Below are positions 1 to 11,379 of a DNA stretch of 64,000 nucleotides, one piece after another (position 1 is the first letter of the stretch; every line of letters begins with the position of its first letter). The position numbers were made by a program, and so were the translations under genes. The notes beneath the pieces are model-generated. The model had not been told where the DNA came from and did not search any database. It saw nothing but the letters and a program-made list of their open reading frames with translations. This DNA is from Dichetophora obliterata (taxonomy: Eukaryota > Arthropoda > Insecta > Diptera > Sciomyzidae), in NCBI GenBank assembly GCA_963920525.1, contig OY986438.1:179778888-179842887 (forward strand), given 5' to 3'.

Positions 1-570
1 TTTCTTGAGGGTTGGAAGAGATAATATTACCTTTATACATGGATGAAGGGTAACCGGCTGATTTTCGTTTCAGATTGACAAAGTCGAAAAATGTTTTGGG
101 GTCTTGGACAATTTTCTCTCCAATTAAGTTTGTGTAAAACTTGTAAGCTTCTTCAGATTTGAAAGAGAACTCTTTTGATAGCTCATCGTATCTGAGCCTC
201 ATTTCTTCGGTAACATTTGCGGTAGTTTTGATGAGTTTGTAAATTCGGTTTCTCTGGTTTCTCAGGTATCTGAGATTTGAATTTAGCCAAGGTTCTGAAA
301 GTTTGTTTTTTTTTTCTTTATTTTAGGCACATATCTTTCGATAGCTGTATAAATGTAATTATAAAAACTCGAAACAGCGCTATCTAAGCCTAAGTTCGAT
401 AGAGCGCAACTCCAGTTAATACCATCTAGAAGAGATGTTATGCTTTCGTAATCAGCATTAAGAAAATCGTACACAATGGAGTTATTGAAGGACTGGGTTT
501 CCTAATCAAAGCTGTCAAATACGATCAAAATTGGCAGATGCAGTTCAAAGATATTATTCTGTTAGAACAT
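1..570 (-). pseudogene. Non-LTR retrotransposon ORF2 fragment (endonuclease-RT linker)
   Basis: Read on the minus strand this segment encodes the stretch between the endonuclease end and the start of reverse transcriptase in a CR1/jockey-like LINE. Recognisable pieces in order are DHLP-like HLPILIVFDSF (about 545-500), SFNNSIVYDFLNADY, then SEPWLNSNLRYLRNQ and finally FFDFVNLKRKSAGYPSSMY near the left edge. A shift in reading frame lies in the T-run near 300-316, and a TAG interrupts the frame near 500, so the copy is dead. It runs off the left edge of the window. The motif order is established for non-LTR ORF2 proteins; the exact clade is an inference. It is a different copy from the LINE at 23780-27943, though the linker looks similar. 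Confidence 0.75.
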
Positions 571-2923
571 AACAGGTTTTAATATTTTTGCCTGTAACTC
601 CTAAACTAGAGCTGATGGCGAAAAAAAATTCAAAATTAAATCCAAAAATCTTCTTCTAGTGACCACACATAATGAGGCTTGTCTCTTATATCGCAGAGTT
701 CCTTTGAAATCATTATGCTATTTATTGTATTAAAACACAACTTGTTTCGTAGCTTCGTTTTTATAAGAGATTTCTTTGTTAACGTTAAATTTCAAAATTG
801 GAATATTTGGACATTTTCTTTTGACATGATTTGCAATATTTTCAGATGATGCGTTCGGAAAACTTAGAGAAATGTTCAATACAAAACATAAAGTTTATGC
901 TGCACTTAAAAATGTTTAATGTAATATTAATTTAAATTTTTTATGAAAATCTTGCAAACTGATTATTTTGAATTTTTTAAAAAAAAAATTGGAAGGAAAA
1001 AAGTTACCAAAACTATAAAAAAATTACCAAGTCAAAAATGATCTACCAAATTTGGTAATTAATTACCAAACTGGCAACCCTGCTCTTATGTGACTTTATT
1101 GTTTCAATCAGTTTCCCATTGCTGCTTATGCTGCATTGGACGAGTCAAATGAAATGGCCTAGGTCGCTGTCCTTCTTCTGCTTCTGCTTCTGGCACTACT
1201 TTGCAACGCTTGCCTGATATTCCTTATGACAAAAAGCCCATGCAACCCGCCCGTTATCAGTACTGTGAAATTGGAAACAGTAAAACTACACACAAGATTT
1301 CCAGTTGGTGAAAAAAACCAGTGTGCAACGCACATGCTTTCATTTATACTTTAGGTAAATGGTGTAAAACTCAGGTTTTTTTCGAAAAAGAACTTTTTAA
1401 ATAAATGTGTTAAAACGTGCATAAAAGTATTTTCTTTTCATATGTTGACAAGGTTTTCCATATAATTACATGCTAGCTACAAATGTAGACATCCGACCGT
1501 CTACGCAAGTTTACAGTACCGAACACATAAAAGTTAAGTTTGAGAGCTTCATGTGAAATATTTCTAAGAAGATCAAATACAGAACATATTTTTTCTTTTC
1601 TCTCTAGACGACTTAACAGCTTTTTCCAATAGTGTCACTTTTCTATTTATGGGTCAAGAGTGTCAAATATCAAATAACTAATTTTTTAATAAGCTTTCCA
1701 ACCCCTTGAAGTGCTGCCTTCGAGTATTAAAATAAAAAACACATGTCAGAAAATAACCCTGAAACGCATGTTTAACTTTCTATAAAATATTGCAGTTAGT
1801 TTTTTTCCTTTTAATATCACGATGTATGTCAACAAGTTGTAAATATGTTGTGACATTCGATTACTAAATGTGGAATAAAGTGATCTTTTTTTCAAAACAT
1901 AACGACTGTAACATTTAAATTTAGATTAAAATTATAACACATTTTAAACAAATTAAAACCGTCACTTAGAGAGTTAATGAATGTGTTTTGGCACAGTAAA
2001 AAATGCACCATTAACTTGGGTGTCAATAATTAAGAGCTTAATGTGATTGAAATTAAATAAATAAATAAATAACATGTAGAATATTAATTAATATTTATAA
2101 GCAGCTTTAATCGGACTACTTAAACTAAACTACTTGAAATAATGTCGAATGCGCACTACGCACTAGAAAACGCACTAGGGAATAAATAATGACAGCAGCA
2201 GCGCAACAGTTGTTTAAGATATAACAAATGCAACAATTATTTTGCAGCTACAACAACATTTTGCCATTGATCTACATAATCGAAATAATATGATAAATCT
2301 TGTCATCCTTGCAAATAATATGGAAAAAACTTAACTTTAGTCAATTGTAAATAATGCATGTTGCTCAGTTGATAAAAAATAATTACAACAACATTTGCGC
2401 AACTATTACAACGACAATATCAACAACTATGCAAAGTTACATATAGCAAAACATGTTAAAATCTATTGACTGCGCCTGCGCGTCAACATTTATATTGAAT
2501 ATTATTGTATCGTTCTAAAATAGACACAAAAGCCAGCAAAATATACCACATCTGGTAAGAATATTGTGCATTTTTTTAAGTGTAGAAGTTTTAGAAGAAG
2601 AAGTGTAGAAAAATTGAAGTGTAGAAGTTTTGCAAAATCCAATTAATTCGAGATTCGACGATTTCTTGAGCTTATAGATAAAGATTAAAGATTTGATAAA
2701 ACATATAAGGATTAATTAAGAATTATAGAGAATGTTTTCCGGCTGGTGTTGAATACCTGACAAGTTTATGAAGAAAATATATTTTTATCGCGTCATGTGC
2801 GATTAGTTTGTCATATTTTGAAATACTGACATTGATTATGTTAAAAGCAAAATAACTTTTGAGATAATGAAAAGGGAAAAATAAACATTTTGAAACGTTA
2901 ATTTTATTAGACTTATCATACTA
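571..2923. other. AT-rich stretch without recognisable genes
   Basis: No frame with a recognisable domain was found. A somewhat GC-richer patch lies at 1120-1290 with a short CTTCTG run. A 51-base element-end motif lies at 1032-1082 (listed separately). AAAT repeats lie at about 2054-2070, and CAACAA-rich sequence typical of insect introns or intergenic DNA at 2195-2420. Confidence 0.5.
1032..1082 (-). repeat. Terminal-like motif beginning CAGGGTTGCCA
   Basis: On the minus strand this begins CAGGGTTGCCAGTTTGGTAA and continues with inverted TTACCAA/TTTGGTA words. The same ~50 bases occur on the plus strand at 58740-58790, after which the copies diverge. This looks like the terminus of a DNA transposon family; no partner end was found nearby. 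Confidence 0.5.
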
Positions 2924-3139
2924 TCTATACTATTATATAAAAGGAGACTCACGAAATTTTATCCAGAATAAGCTCGAAAACCGTTGAACCGATTTTTGTA
3001 ATTCTTTTTATATTCGATTTCTATGATAATAAAGATTGTTATAGCTTACCAAGTTTTTCAAAAAATGTATTCTTTAATTATTGCAAAATCACGCATTTTA
3101 TTTGATGCCTACATTCAACCAGCAGCACAATATAACAGC

Positions 3140-3463
3140 CATGATACAATTATTTGACAAGGTAGCCGTGACAGTTTTTTGGCGATTGGTAGTTGTCAAA
3201 AACAGCTAAAGAATGTTGTAGTTTGCTGCTGTTGACTAGCAATGTGCTTATTTTAAACTTACCTTTGATTCATTAAATTTATTCGCGAAGTTGATTGAAA
3301 TGTTTTTAGTTTGTTGCGGTTGACTAGCTATGCTCAATTCGTCGCTTATTTTTTCACTTTTCTTTGATTAATTGCATGAACAGCTAATTTTGACAACTAC
3401 CCATCGCCGCTCGTGAGAAAAAAGCCAGTCTACGCAGCTACCTTGTCAAATAATTGTATCATG
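3140..3463. mobile_element. hAT-like MITE with 27-bp perfect inverted repeats
   Basis: Both ends read inward as CATGATACAATTATTTGACA and continue AGGTAGC, 27 bases without mismatch. The flanks carry the 8-bp duplication ATAACAGC at 3132-3139 and 3464-3471, the length typical of hAT elements. Helitron B lacks the insertion and keeps one ATAACAG at the matching place (about 28828-28845 on the minus strand), so the boundaries are confirmed by an empty site inside the window. It has no coding capacity. Two diverged direct copies of a ~25-base word (GCTG/GCGG-TTGACTAGC) lie inside. Confidence 0.9.
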
Positions 3464-3839
3464 ATAACAGCAAACAAAGCTTTTTTTTTCTTTGTCGAGA
3501 GAGCTGCTCTCAATATAACACGATAGGCCATGTTGTGTAGTTAAGCTGAATTCTCTGATAACCTTCAGCATGTTTTGTGTGATTTAAAATAATGTTAATC
3601 AAGTTGAAAGCGTGCAGAAATGTTTCTCTCTGAACGAAAACTTCATATAAAAAACAAAAAATTTCAAAACATGCTGAAGGTGATCAGTGAATCCAGCTTT
3701 ACTTTCAGGGAGATTCTTGCTTTCATAAAGTGTTAATTATGTTTTGAGGGGAGTTGCCAGAATTTATTTATCTGCATTAATTATGTTTTGCAGCCTTGCC
3801 AGCCAGCTTTTCCCCACTTGAGATTGTGTTAGTCTATTA

Positions 3840-4096
3840 TCTATACGAATATATAAAAGCGTTGTGACACTGCACGGATGTTTGACAATCACGCAAGAAC
3901 CACTGAACCGATTAACACGATATAGGTATCAAACGATTTGTTATTCCAACTTTATCGTAATATGCTATATTAGATTTGCCACGTCTTCTTTTCATGCCCA
4001 CTTTTTGCAAAAAATGCTATATTTCAGACGATTTTGGTCGTATGAGACTAGAATTTGGTAATCGTTTTACTTTCGCTAACTTTACTAAAAATAAGC
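3840..4096 (+). repeat. Additional Helitron-type 5' end fragment
   Basis: TCTATACGAATATATAAAAG starts at 3840 after an A and is followed by AACCACTGAACCGATT, as in other Helitron 5' ends here. Copy B lacks most of 3729-4096 at the matching place, so this segment was probably added to copy A. The right limit is approximate and no matching 3' end was found. Confidence 0.45.
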
Positions 4097-4410
4097 ATGA
4101 CCCACTTTAACTAAGTCTGAAATTCTGGCACTCTATTGTTTCGAGTATAAGATGGTTTAAGTGAAAAAATTTTGCCACACCCCCATTACCGCCCAGAATT
4201 AATCAAAAATGTTATACTTCGAACGGTTTTGGTTGTATTAGACTAAAATTTGATAATTTAGTTCATACGGCTACTTTCGGCAACTGTACTAAAAATGGCG
4301 AATATATAAATTTTTTTTTCCGAACAGCATGAAAATTCGTATATCGCAGTAAGGTGGTCTGCGGCAATTACCTGCGTTGTCTGCAGGACAACGTCTGCCG
4401 GGCAATACTA

Positions 4411-6063
4411 TCTATAGTAATAAAACTCATTTTCTGTTTGTTTGTTTGTTTGGCCTTTATACAAATCTAAACGGCTCAACGGATTTTGCTCAAACTAGGT
4501 ACACATATTAAGCTTATCCCAACTTAAAATGTTACATACTTAGTTTTTGCCACGCCCCCTCTGAAATTTTTCAACTAACGGTAATTTTGTTATTATAAAA
4601 CTTTTTAGCATCGGAGATTTTTGTGTATTTAATTTTAAATTTTTTTTGTTATTTTGACATCAAAAAAACTGACATATCTTTAAAATTGGAGAAATTTTCA
4701 GTACAACGACTTTTTCATAAAACATCGTTGCCTAAGAATGAGAAAAAAACGACATGAAAATCAAAGTTTGGTCTTTCGATGCAAATATCTCCGCTGTCCA
4801 TTAATATATTTCATTCAAATTTTTTTGTTCAAAAGTTCAATAAAATTACTTCACAAAAATAGGTTGAACTGTACCGGTAAGTCAGTGTATATATGTTTTA
4901 TGATTATGTCAAAAAAGGTCCAAAATATTGACTTTTTACTCAAAAAATGACTCAAAAATTGTTGTTGTTGTAAAAATGAAATCAATTAAAAATTGCACAT
5001 CTGGCTACCTTTCATATGACATAGCATTTTTTTGCAAAAATTCTTCCAGCTAAGCGCAAAAATTATTTTACTGTTTTTGTCATCAAAACAACAAGGGTAC
5101 CCCCTTTGATTTTTTTCGCGAAATTTATTTTTTCCAAAATGTTGTTTTTATATTTTTTACAAAAAAGTCAAGTCTCAAAAATAATTTATGTGAAAAAATT
5201 ACCCCAATATCTCTTTCCAATCAAAAGTTATGGCTAAAAATCTATTTTTTCATACAACTGACTATCTATAGTAATAAAACTCATTTTCTGTTTGTTTGTT
5301 TGTTTGGCCTTTATACAAATCTAAACGGCTCAACGGATTTTGCTCAAACTAGGTACACATATTAAGCTTATCCCAACTTAAAATGTTACATACTTAGTTT
5401 TTGCCACGCCCCCTCTGAAATTTTTCAACTAACGGTAATTTTGTTATTATAAAACTTTTTAGCATCGGAGATTTTTGTGTATTTAATTTTAAATTTTTTT
5501 TGTTATTTTGACATCAAAAAAACTGACATATCTTTAAAATTGGAGAAATTTTCAGTACAACGACTTTTTCATAAAACATCGTTGCCTAAGAATGAGAAAA
5601 AAACGACATGAAAATCAAAGTTTGGTCTTTCGATGCAAATATCTCCGCTGTCCATTAAAATATTTCATTCAAATTTTTTTGTTCAAAAGTTCAATAAAAT
5701 TACTTCACAAAAATAGGTTGAACTGTACCGTTAAGTCAGTGTATATATGTTTTATGATTATGTCAAAAAAGGTCCAAAATATTGACTTTTTACTCAAAAA
5801 ATGACTCAAAAATTGTTGTTGTTGTAAAAATGAAATCAATTAAAAATTGCACATCTGGCTACCTTTCATATGACATAGCATTTATTTGCAAAAATTCTTC
5901 CAGCTAAGCGCAAAAATTATTTTACTGTTTTTGTCATCAAAACAACAAGGGTACCCCCTTTGATTTTTTTCGCGAAATTTATTTTTTCCAAAATGTTGTT
6001 TTTATATTTTTTACAAAAAAGTCAAGTCTCAAAAATAATTTATGTGAAAAAATTACCCCAATA
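4411..6063 (+). repeat. Tandem duplication of a Helitron 5' segment (854-bp period)
   Basis: Unit 1 spans 4411-5264 and unit 2 starts at 5265 with the same TCTATAGTAATAAAACTC terminus, also preceded by A. About 799 bases match, with three substitutions noticed by eye (near 4806, 4878 and 5029 in unit 1). Unit 1 carries about 55 further bases (5210-5264) absent from unit 2. The near-identity implies a recent event. Confidence 0.9.
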
Positions 6064-7210
6064 GCTCTACATGTGTACCTAGATATTGGGTTCATATGTG
6101 TATATAAAATCTTACTTTTTGCCTCCCCACCCCCCGCCCCTCTCCTGTTAAATTTGTTTTGTTGTGATTTGTCATTTTTCTCACTATTGCTTCACCGTTG
6201 TCACTCAGTTGTTTATCATTGGTACTTTAAATGTTCTATATATATCACTGTATCATCGAAAAGATGACTGTGAATAAGAATGCTGTAAAAGGTAATTTTT
6301 TCATGTTTAATGTGTTATTTGAACTATATTGTTGAAAGTCAAATTTCCACGCCAATTAAATGTACCGACATATTAAAGACAGCAAAATTTTGACAATTTA
6401 ACTCTCCAATCATGGTTGTAAGCTTGGCTGCATTGAACAAATTTTTCGGTTCAATTGCATACTAACCGAAAATATGCTGAAAAGTATGCTGGAAAATATT
6501 ATAAATTAGGAATATGTACTGCACTACCGACACGATTCCAATATATTAGAAAAGTCGGTAACTGTTATCTAATTTAGTTTTTTTCGCACACAGCGTAAAC
6601 TTGCAGCAAATAACATAATAGCACTTTTTGCACTGTTCTTGCAAATTTTTCAGCTGGATTTATGTCGATCTGTTAACGTCGATAATATTGCTACAGGTTG
6701 CTGTATATTTTATAATAAAAATTAAAAATCGACTGCTTTCTTAACTTACACCTTTTTGCTAATTTACATTAAAAAACGACTGTACAATTTTTCGTATAAA
6801 ATAGGAATTCAGAAGATTTAAGAAATTGCATCAACTATCAGACTCAATTTATATTAATTTTTTATTAAGAGACAATCCAATTGCTATTTTCCAACTGAAA
6901 AAACTACTAAAAAATTTTAGGAAGATTTTTATAAATTTGATTTTCATTAGCGAAGTGCAAGTAACATGCTTACCAGTAAATTCAGTTTAGAACTAAAAAA
7001 CAGTTTTTGATTGTAAAAAACAGTGATAAAAATTATTTCTTCGTTAAAAAAGCATGGTAAATTTTTTAACTAATATTTTTATAGTGGTCTCAAACTTAAA
7101 TTCAACACGTTTTTACAAAATTCCAAAATTTACAAAAACATTTTATCGAGAAGTGTATATTAAAATGTTTATATAAATGACTCTCGAGTAACACCGGGTA
7201 TATCAGCTAG
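4411..7210 (+). mobile_element. Nested Helitron of a second family inside Helitron A
   Basis: It begins TCTATAGTAATAAAACTCAT at 4411, with GTTTGTTTGTTTG and a GGCTCAACGGATTTTG block, and ends GGGTATATCAGCTAG at 7210. It sits between A (4410) and T (7211) without target duplication. Helitron B reads straight across the site (AATACTA|TACATC on the minus strand, junction between 22952 and 22953), proving insertion. No replication or helicase protein is encoded. The 5' part is present twice in tandem (4411-5264 and 5265-6063). The right portion 6064-7210 is AT-rich without recognisable genes. Confidence 0.88.
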
Positions 7211-7217
7211 TACATCA

Positions 7218-7418
7218 ATAAGAATGATGTATATATCAGAAAATTCTGATCGTCATGCATTGATGTTTCAAACGGAAACGTCTAGCATGTGTTTTGTTCG
7301 AAGGTCAATTTACACTTTTACAAATTCACAAAACGATCACAAAAAATTCATTGAATTGGGTCAGGACAAATTCTACTATAACTATAACTATGATTATATA
7401 GATAAGGAAATAGATTAA
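7218..7418 (+). other. Short frame conserved between Helitron copies A and B
   Basis: A frame of about 64 codons (YISENSDRHALMF, then FVRRSIYTFTNSQNDHKKF, ending YDYIDKEID) stays open in Helitron A and in Helitron B (22745-22990, minus, 81 codons), with three amino-acid differences over the shared part. No family is recognised. It may be a relic of the autonomous parent's protein, or an open frame kept by chance between recent copies. There is no evidence of expression. Confidence 0.25.
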
Positions 7419-8860
7419 AACATAGATTTATGTATATAACTTTGGAATAATTTGAAATATTTTTCACAGAATTATTTTTAAGCTATATTTGAAAATGTTT
7501 TTTCACATAAATTAGATTTTAAGTTGTAGCACATTGCAAAAAATATAACAACATTTGAAGCAAATTAGTTTTCATCAAAAAATCATAGGGGGGGAGGGGT
7601 AGGTGGCCCATGATTTTTAATGATAGAAACTGTTTGTGTCAAAATAGAAAAATTTTTGCAGGTAAATTATGTTATAATGAAAGAATAAGGAAAATTAAAA
7701 TTTAAAAAAAAATAAAATTAAAAAAATATGTACAACAAAAGCAACTCTTGGCCTATTGTTTAGTACAAGTTGGATATTTTAGAGGTTTTCTTAAAACAAT
7801 ATAAAACATTGCATTGGTGAGGTAACGGTAAACCTTTTCTCATTTTCCCAATTTACTTAATTGAACTTTCAAACAAAGAAAATTGGATGAAAATCGAAAT
7901 AACAACAGAAGCCCAATAACAACAATTAATAACTGAAGAAGGCCGATCAACTACAACAATTTAAGACGAATATATTTATTTTCAGAATATATGTAAAAAT
8001 TACATTTTTGATTACAAATTTTTAAAATTTTTTACCCAAATTTTTTTATAACGCGGTTATGCAGGACTTTTTTTCTGTTTTTTACAAATGTAAAAAATAG
8101 AAAGCCTGGTAAATGTATGTCATCATAACAATTACCGTTTAAATGAGTTATTAAAATTAAATAAATAATTTCTTAATACATATATCATTTTTTCATAATT
8201 AAACAAAACAAACACAATAATTTTTATATTTTGAATTTGTTTTAATACAACTAAATACTTTCGTTTAAAGATTTAAAATTTTTACATGGTATTTAATATT
8301 TTTATCGCAAGCGAAGCAGCGGGTATTTGCTAGTAGTATATACTTATACACTCTTTATGTATTGCCCTTTGTAGAAGGCGTGGAAGGTGTACTTCCTGCT
8401 TCATTTAAGCTTTGTCTATTTGACTGCCGATATTTAAGCTTATATTGAGAAATGATAGATTCACAGCTGATCATGGTTCACGGATATAGTACACTGAGGG
8501 GTCAAAACTCGGAGATCAAAACAATGGAGTAACGGGAGCGAGGATATATGGTCCCAATTTCCAAAAAGCTCTTTCAATGGGATACACGCCGACAATATTC
8601 CAGGCGGATGTATATACCTCCGCAGTAAATCAAAGAGGGCTCACATCTACATACAGCTTTATGTCAAGCAGCTTTAAAAGCCCTTCAAGCCTACGAACTT
8701 GAATCAAGACTAGTCTCCAACAATAGTTCTATTAAATACGCTGGGACAAAGCAACAAAATAGACTTATGGTGGATTCCAGGTCACGAAGGATTCAAGGGT
8801 AACGAAAGGGCCTCTCGAGCTCTCATAGGACCTGAACCATTCTGTAACTTAGCAAAAGAC

Positions 8861-9357
8861 TATTATTATTATTATTTATTTATATTAGTACATTAAGAAC
8901 TAGGTTCTTTTATAGTACAGAGCTCAAAGACATAATTTGAATTCAACTTATTATAAAACATTTAAACTTAAATCTAAGGTAATTTAAATTTATTGTTATA
9001 CAATTAAAAGTGTTATCAAAAAATTTTTATTTTAAACAAATGTAAATTCATAAGACAGATAAAACTTAAATTAAGAAAGAGCAAACAAGAGAGAGAGAGA
9101 GAAAGTCATATAGAGCTAAAGATCTGATATTTTGTTAAGTATTATGTGATGAAAAGTGCTTCAAAATAGCATGTTTGAAGGATGTTTTTGACGCTATGGA
9201 TTTTAAGCTACTAGGCAATGAATTCCATAATCTAGCGGCATTAATAAAGAATAGTCTTGTGGAGTTTAGAAAGTTATAATTAGGTATAATAAACTAGGTA
9301 TAATTAGCACTTGGCTTCTAATTGATCGACTAAATTGCAGTTTTTCAAATAAGTAGA
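8861..9357 (-). pseudogene. 5'-truncated LINE, C-terminal end only
   Basis: On the minus strand a frame encodes STRLFFINAARLWNSLP and SLKSIASKTSFKHAILKHF, then stops at 9135-9137. The WNSLP block is the usual C-terminus of CR1/jockey-type LINE proteins. The 3' tail is an ATTT/TAA simple repeat at 8861-8882. AAAAGA-like words on both sides are consistent with a short target duplication in the host LINE. Length and tail fit ordinary 5'-truncated insertion. Confidence 0.72.
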
Positions 9358-9487
9358 AAAAAAAGATTCTAGAAAAAATTAGAATCTGGGAAGACAAGAA
9401 ATTTTAGTGCTGCTGGAACAACAATAATGGACAGAGGCAATCTAAGAAATTTTTAACTCTTAGTAAAGCAAAATCTAAAGACTTACA

Positions 9488-10699
9488 CGGAAAAATATAA
9501 TTCATAAACTTTTAACGAAAGCTGTTCATTAAATTTTTTTTCACCATTTTATGAATAAATTCATTCTTTTTAATGGTTTTCTAATTAAATTAACGAAAAT
9601 TTTCATTAAAGTTTATGAACGAGTTTACAAATTTTAATGAAAACAATTCATAAATATTTCTTCAAAGCAACTCTGAAATATGAATTTATGAATAAGTTAA
9701 TGAACAGTCTTCATTAAAATTGCCAAACAATCTCGTCGTCTAACGGTACATTGCTTTATTGTAGCGGTGGGTAATGACACAAATTGTTCTACTTCATTGT
9801 TGTTTTTGAAAAATAATAAGTTAAAAGTGCTTAGATATCTTAAATATCTTTGTAGAACATATAAAAAAACTACATTTTATTTCTAAAAAGGACAAGTTGC
9901 GTTGTCAATTTTATGCACAATTGTTTGGTGATGCTAATATTTATAAAAGACATCTTAAAAGAAAGCATTCTGATTTAGAGTTATAAAAGAAAAACTATTG
10001 GCAAATGTTTGCAGCAATCAAAAACAAAAAGAAGCGCTAGCGCTCCGAACTGTGCAACCGACGAGTGTGTTGCCAACGAGTGTATTACCAACGAAGCCGA
10101 TCGCATTGCAAGCACAGACGACTCAGTCAATTTTTGCTTGAAATACTTCTTAATTTTGCGAATCACTTTCTTCCTTAAATACTTAAATTATTTTCATTTT
10201 ATGTAATAAAATAAAATAATAGTAAATGGCACACTTATTATTTGCCATTTTTACTCAAGACTGTAAGCATATTAAAAAAATAGTTAAAATGTATGAAATA
10301 TATACTTTTGAATATTAAAACAATACATTTTTATTTAAATTTATTAGGTAAAGTGTGTAAATATTCCACCATTTCTTTCAACAATTTCATAAATAAAAAA
10401 TTTACTCATATTTCCATTAAAATTAAATAAAATTTGAATGAACTTCTTCACTAATTTTATGACCTTCTCATTAATTTTAATGAACTTTTTCATTAGTTTA
10501 ATGAAATTCGACATTAAATTTTAAGGAACATTTTCATAAAGTTTAATGATTTTTTCATTTATTTTAATGGTTTTAAACTCTAATGAAATTTTTCATTTAA
10601 TTATACGCAATCATTCATTTTGTTCATTAAATTTCAAGTATTATAAATACCGTTCATTAAATTTTAACGAACGTGTGCGTTGGTTCAAAAAGAACGAAT
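9488..10699. mobile_element. Element rich in TTCATTAAA/TTTAATGAA motifs
   Basis: It interrupts the LINE at 8450-11016, as shown by comparison with 38450-38490. Both outer ~250-bp regions carry many copies of TTCATTAAA or its complement, like the subterminal binding arrays of non-autonomous DNA transposons. The centre (9720-10170) is less repetitive and holds a zinc-finger-like frame (9885-9986) and CGACGAGTGT/CAACGAGTGT direct repeats. Terminal repeats are poor, so superfamily and exact ends are unresolved. Confidence 0.6.
9885..9986 (+). pseudogene. C2H2/BED-like zinc-finger remnant
   Basis: A 33-codon stretch reads KKDKLRCQFYAQLFGDANIY followed by KRHLKRKHSD and a stop. Spacing and the F...RHLKRKH end fit a zinc finger, but the second zinc-binding position is Y/A instead of C, so it is probably non-functional. 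Such fingers occur in transposases and in host transcription factors; the sequence does not tell which. It lies inside the TTCATTAAA-rich element, so it may be a captured or parental coding fragment. Confidence 0.4.
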
Positions 10700-11016
10700 A
10701 TTTACATTACAGATCTTAGAATTCTCACTAGTTTCTTCACAGGTCACTGCTCACTCAGATACCATTTAAAAAGATGGTTCTTCCTGAATCAGACGTCTGC
10801 AGACTATGTGAGGAGGAAGAAGAACCCCTGAACACATTCTATGTGAATGTCCGGCAATCCACAGCCTAAGACGCTTCCATTTTGGAAACACCAAACCCAC
10901 TGTCTCTGGGTTTGGTAGGAAAATTTATAAAAACCCTAAATCTGGAGAGTTAATTAAGGGCATGCACAAGGGTCGCGGAGCACATGGGCCCACTATAAAC
11001 TAGCTAACTAACTAAC

Positions 11017-11354
11017 TAAAAAAAATGTATCAAGTTTGAAAATTAGCTATATTAGTTAAAAAAAATCGCCTATCTCCCAAACAAAATGACTACATCAAAA
11101 CGGTAAAATTTCTTCAAACTCCACAAACGCTATTATGAGTTGAAATTTAGCACCTGTGCTGGAAAAAATGCCTCTTCCCAATTTTATTTAGCATATGGCT
11201 CATTGTACGTGTAGAGGACCACAAATTAACACAAAAATGGTGAAATTCTTCGAATTTTTATTCCAAATTAGAATTTTTCGAATTTTGTTTTTTTTTTATT
11301 TCGAGTACAAAAATGATTTTTTAAGAAATCGTGCTCTTCAACGACTCAAATCTT
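11017..11354. other. Spacer between LINE tail and hAT-like element
   Basis: AT-rich sequence after the TAAC-type LINE tail. No coding, repeat or RNA signal recognised. It ends at the GAGAAGCC duplication of the next element. Confidence 0.4.
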
Positions 11355-11379
11355 GAGAAGCCCATGATTCAATTATATA

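Larger units (their letters stand above)
2924..8333 (+). mobile_element. Helitron A (non-autonomous, with nested insertions)
   Basis: The left end begins TCTATACTATTATATAAAAG at 2924 and the right end is GCGGGTATTTGCTAG, ending in CTAG at 8333. It is flanked by A (2923) and T (8334) with no target duplication, the Helitron signature. Two related copies, B (21542-29046, minus) and C (55940-57424, minus), share both ends. No Rep or helicase domain is visible, so this copy depends on a partner elsewhere. It contains a hAT-like MITE (3140-3463), another Helitron-type 5' end (3840) and a complete nested Helitron (4411-7210), so most of its 5.4 kb is later insertion. The right part (7211-8333) aligns with 21542-22952 of copy B. 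Confidence 0.88.
8450..11016 (+). pseudogene. LOA-like LINE 3' half (RNase H and zinc-finger tail), split by two insertions
   Basis: Three collinear pieces (8450-8860, 9358-9487 and ~10700-11016) match the better preserved copy at 37271-38840. The first encodes RNase H, with YTEGSK in place of the usual YTDGS and then GPNFQKALSMGYTPTIFQA. The last encodes the C-terminal zinc knuckle (CRLCEEEEEP). It ends in a TAAC-type tail at about 10990-11012. Insertions at 8861-9357 (LINE 3' end, minus) and 9488-10699 (TTCATTAAA-rich element) separate the pieces. Frameshifts and the altered first catalytic aspartate of RNase H mark it as dead. RNase H downstream of RT is known in the I, R1 and LOA groups; the LOA assignment is inference. 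Confidence 0.75.

Noticed and set aside
4738..5804. Two nearly identical 70-codon frames (4738-4950 and 5592-5804) starting MRKKRHENQS
   Set aside because: They are identical only because they sit in the recent tandem Helitron duplication. No domain, AT-driven composition, and no related frame elsewhere.
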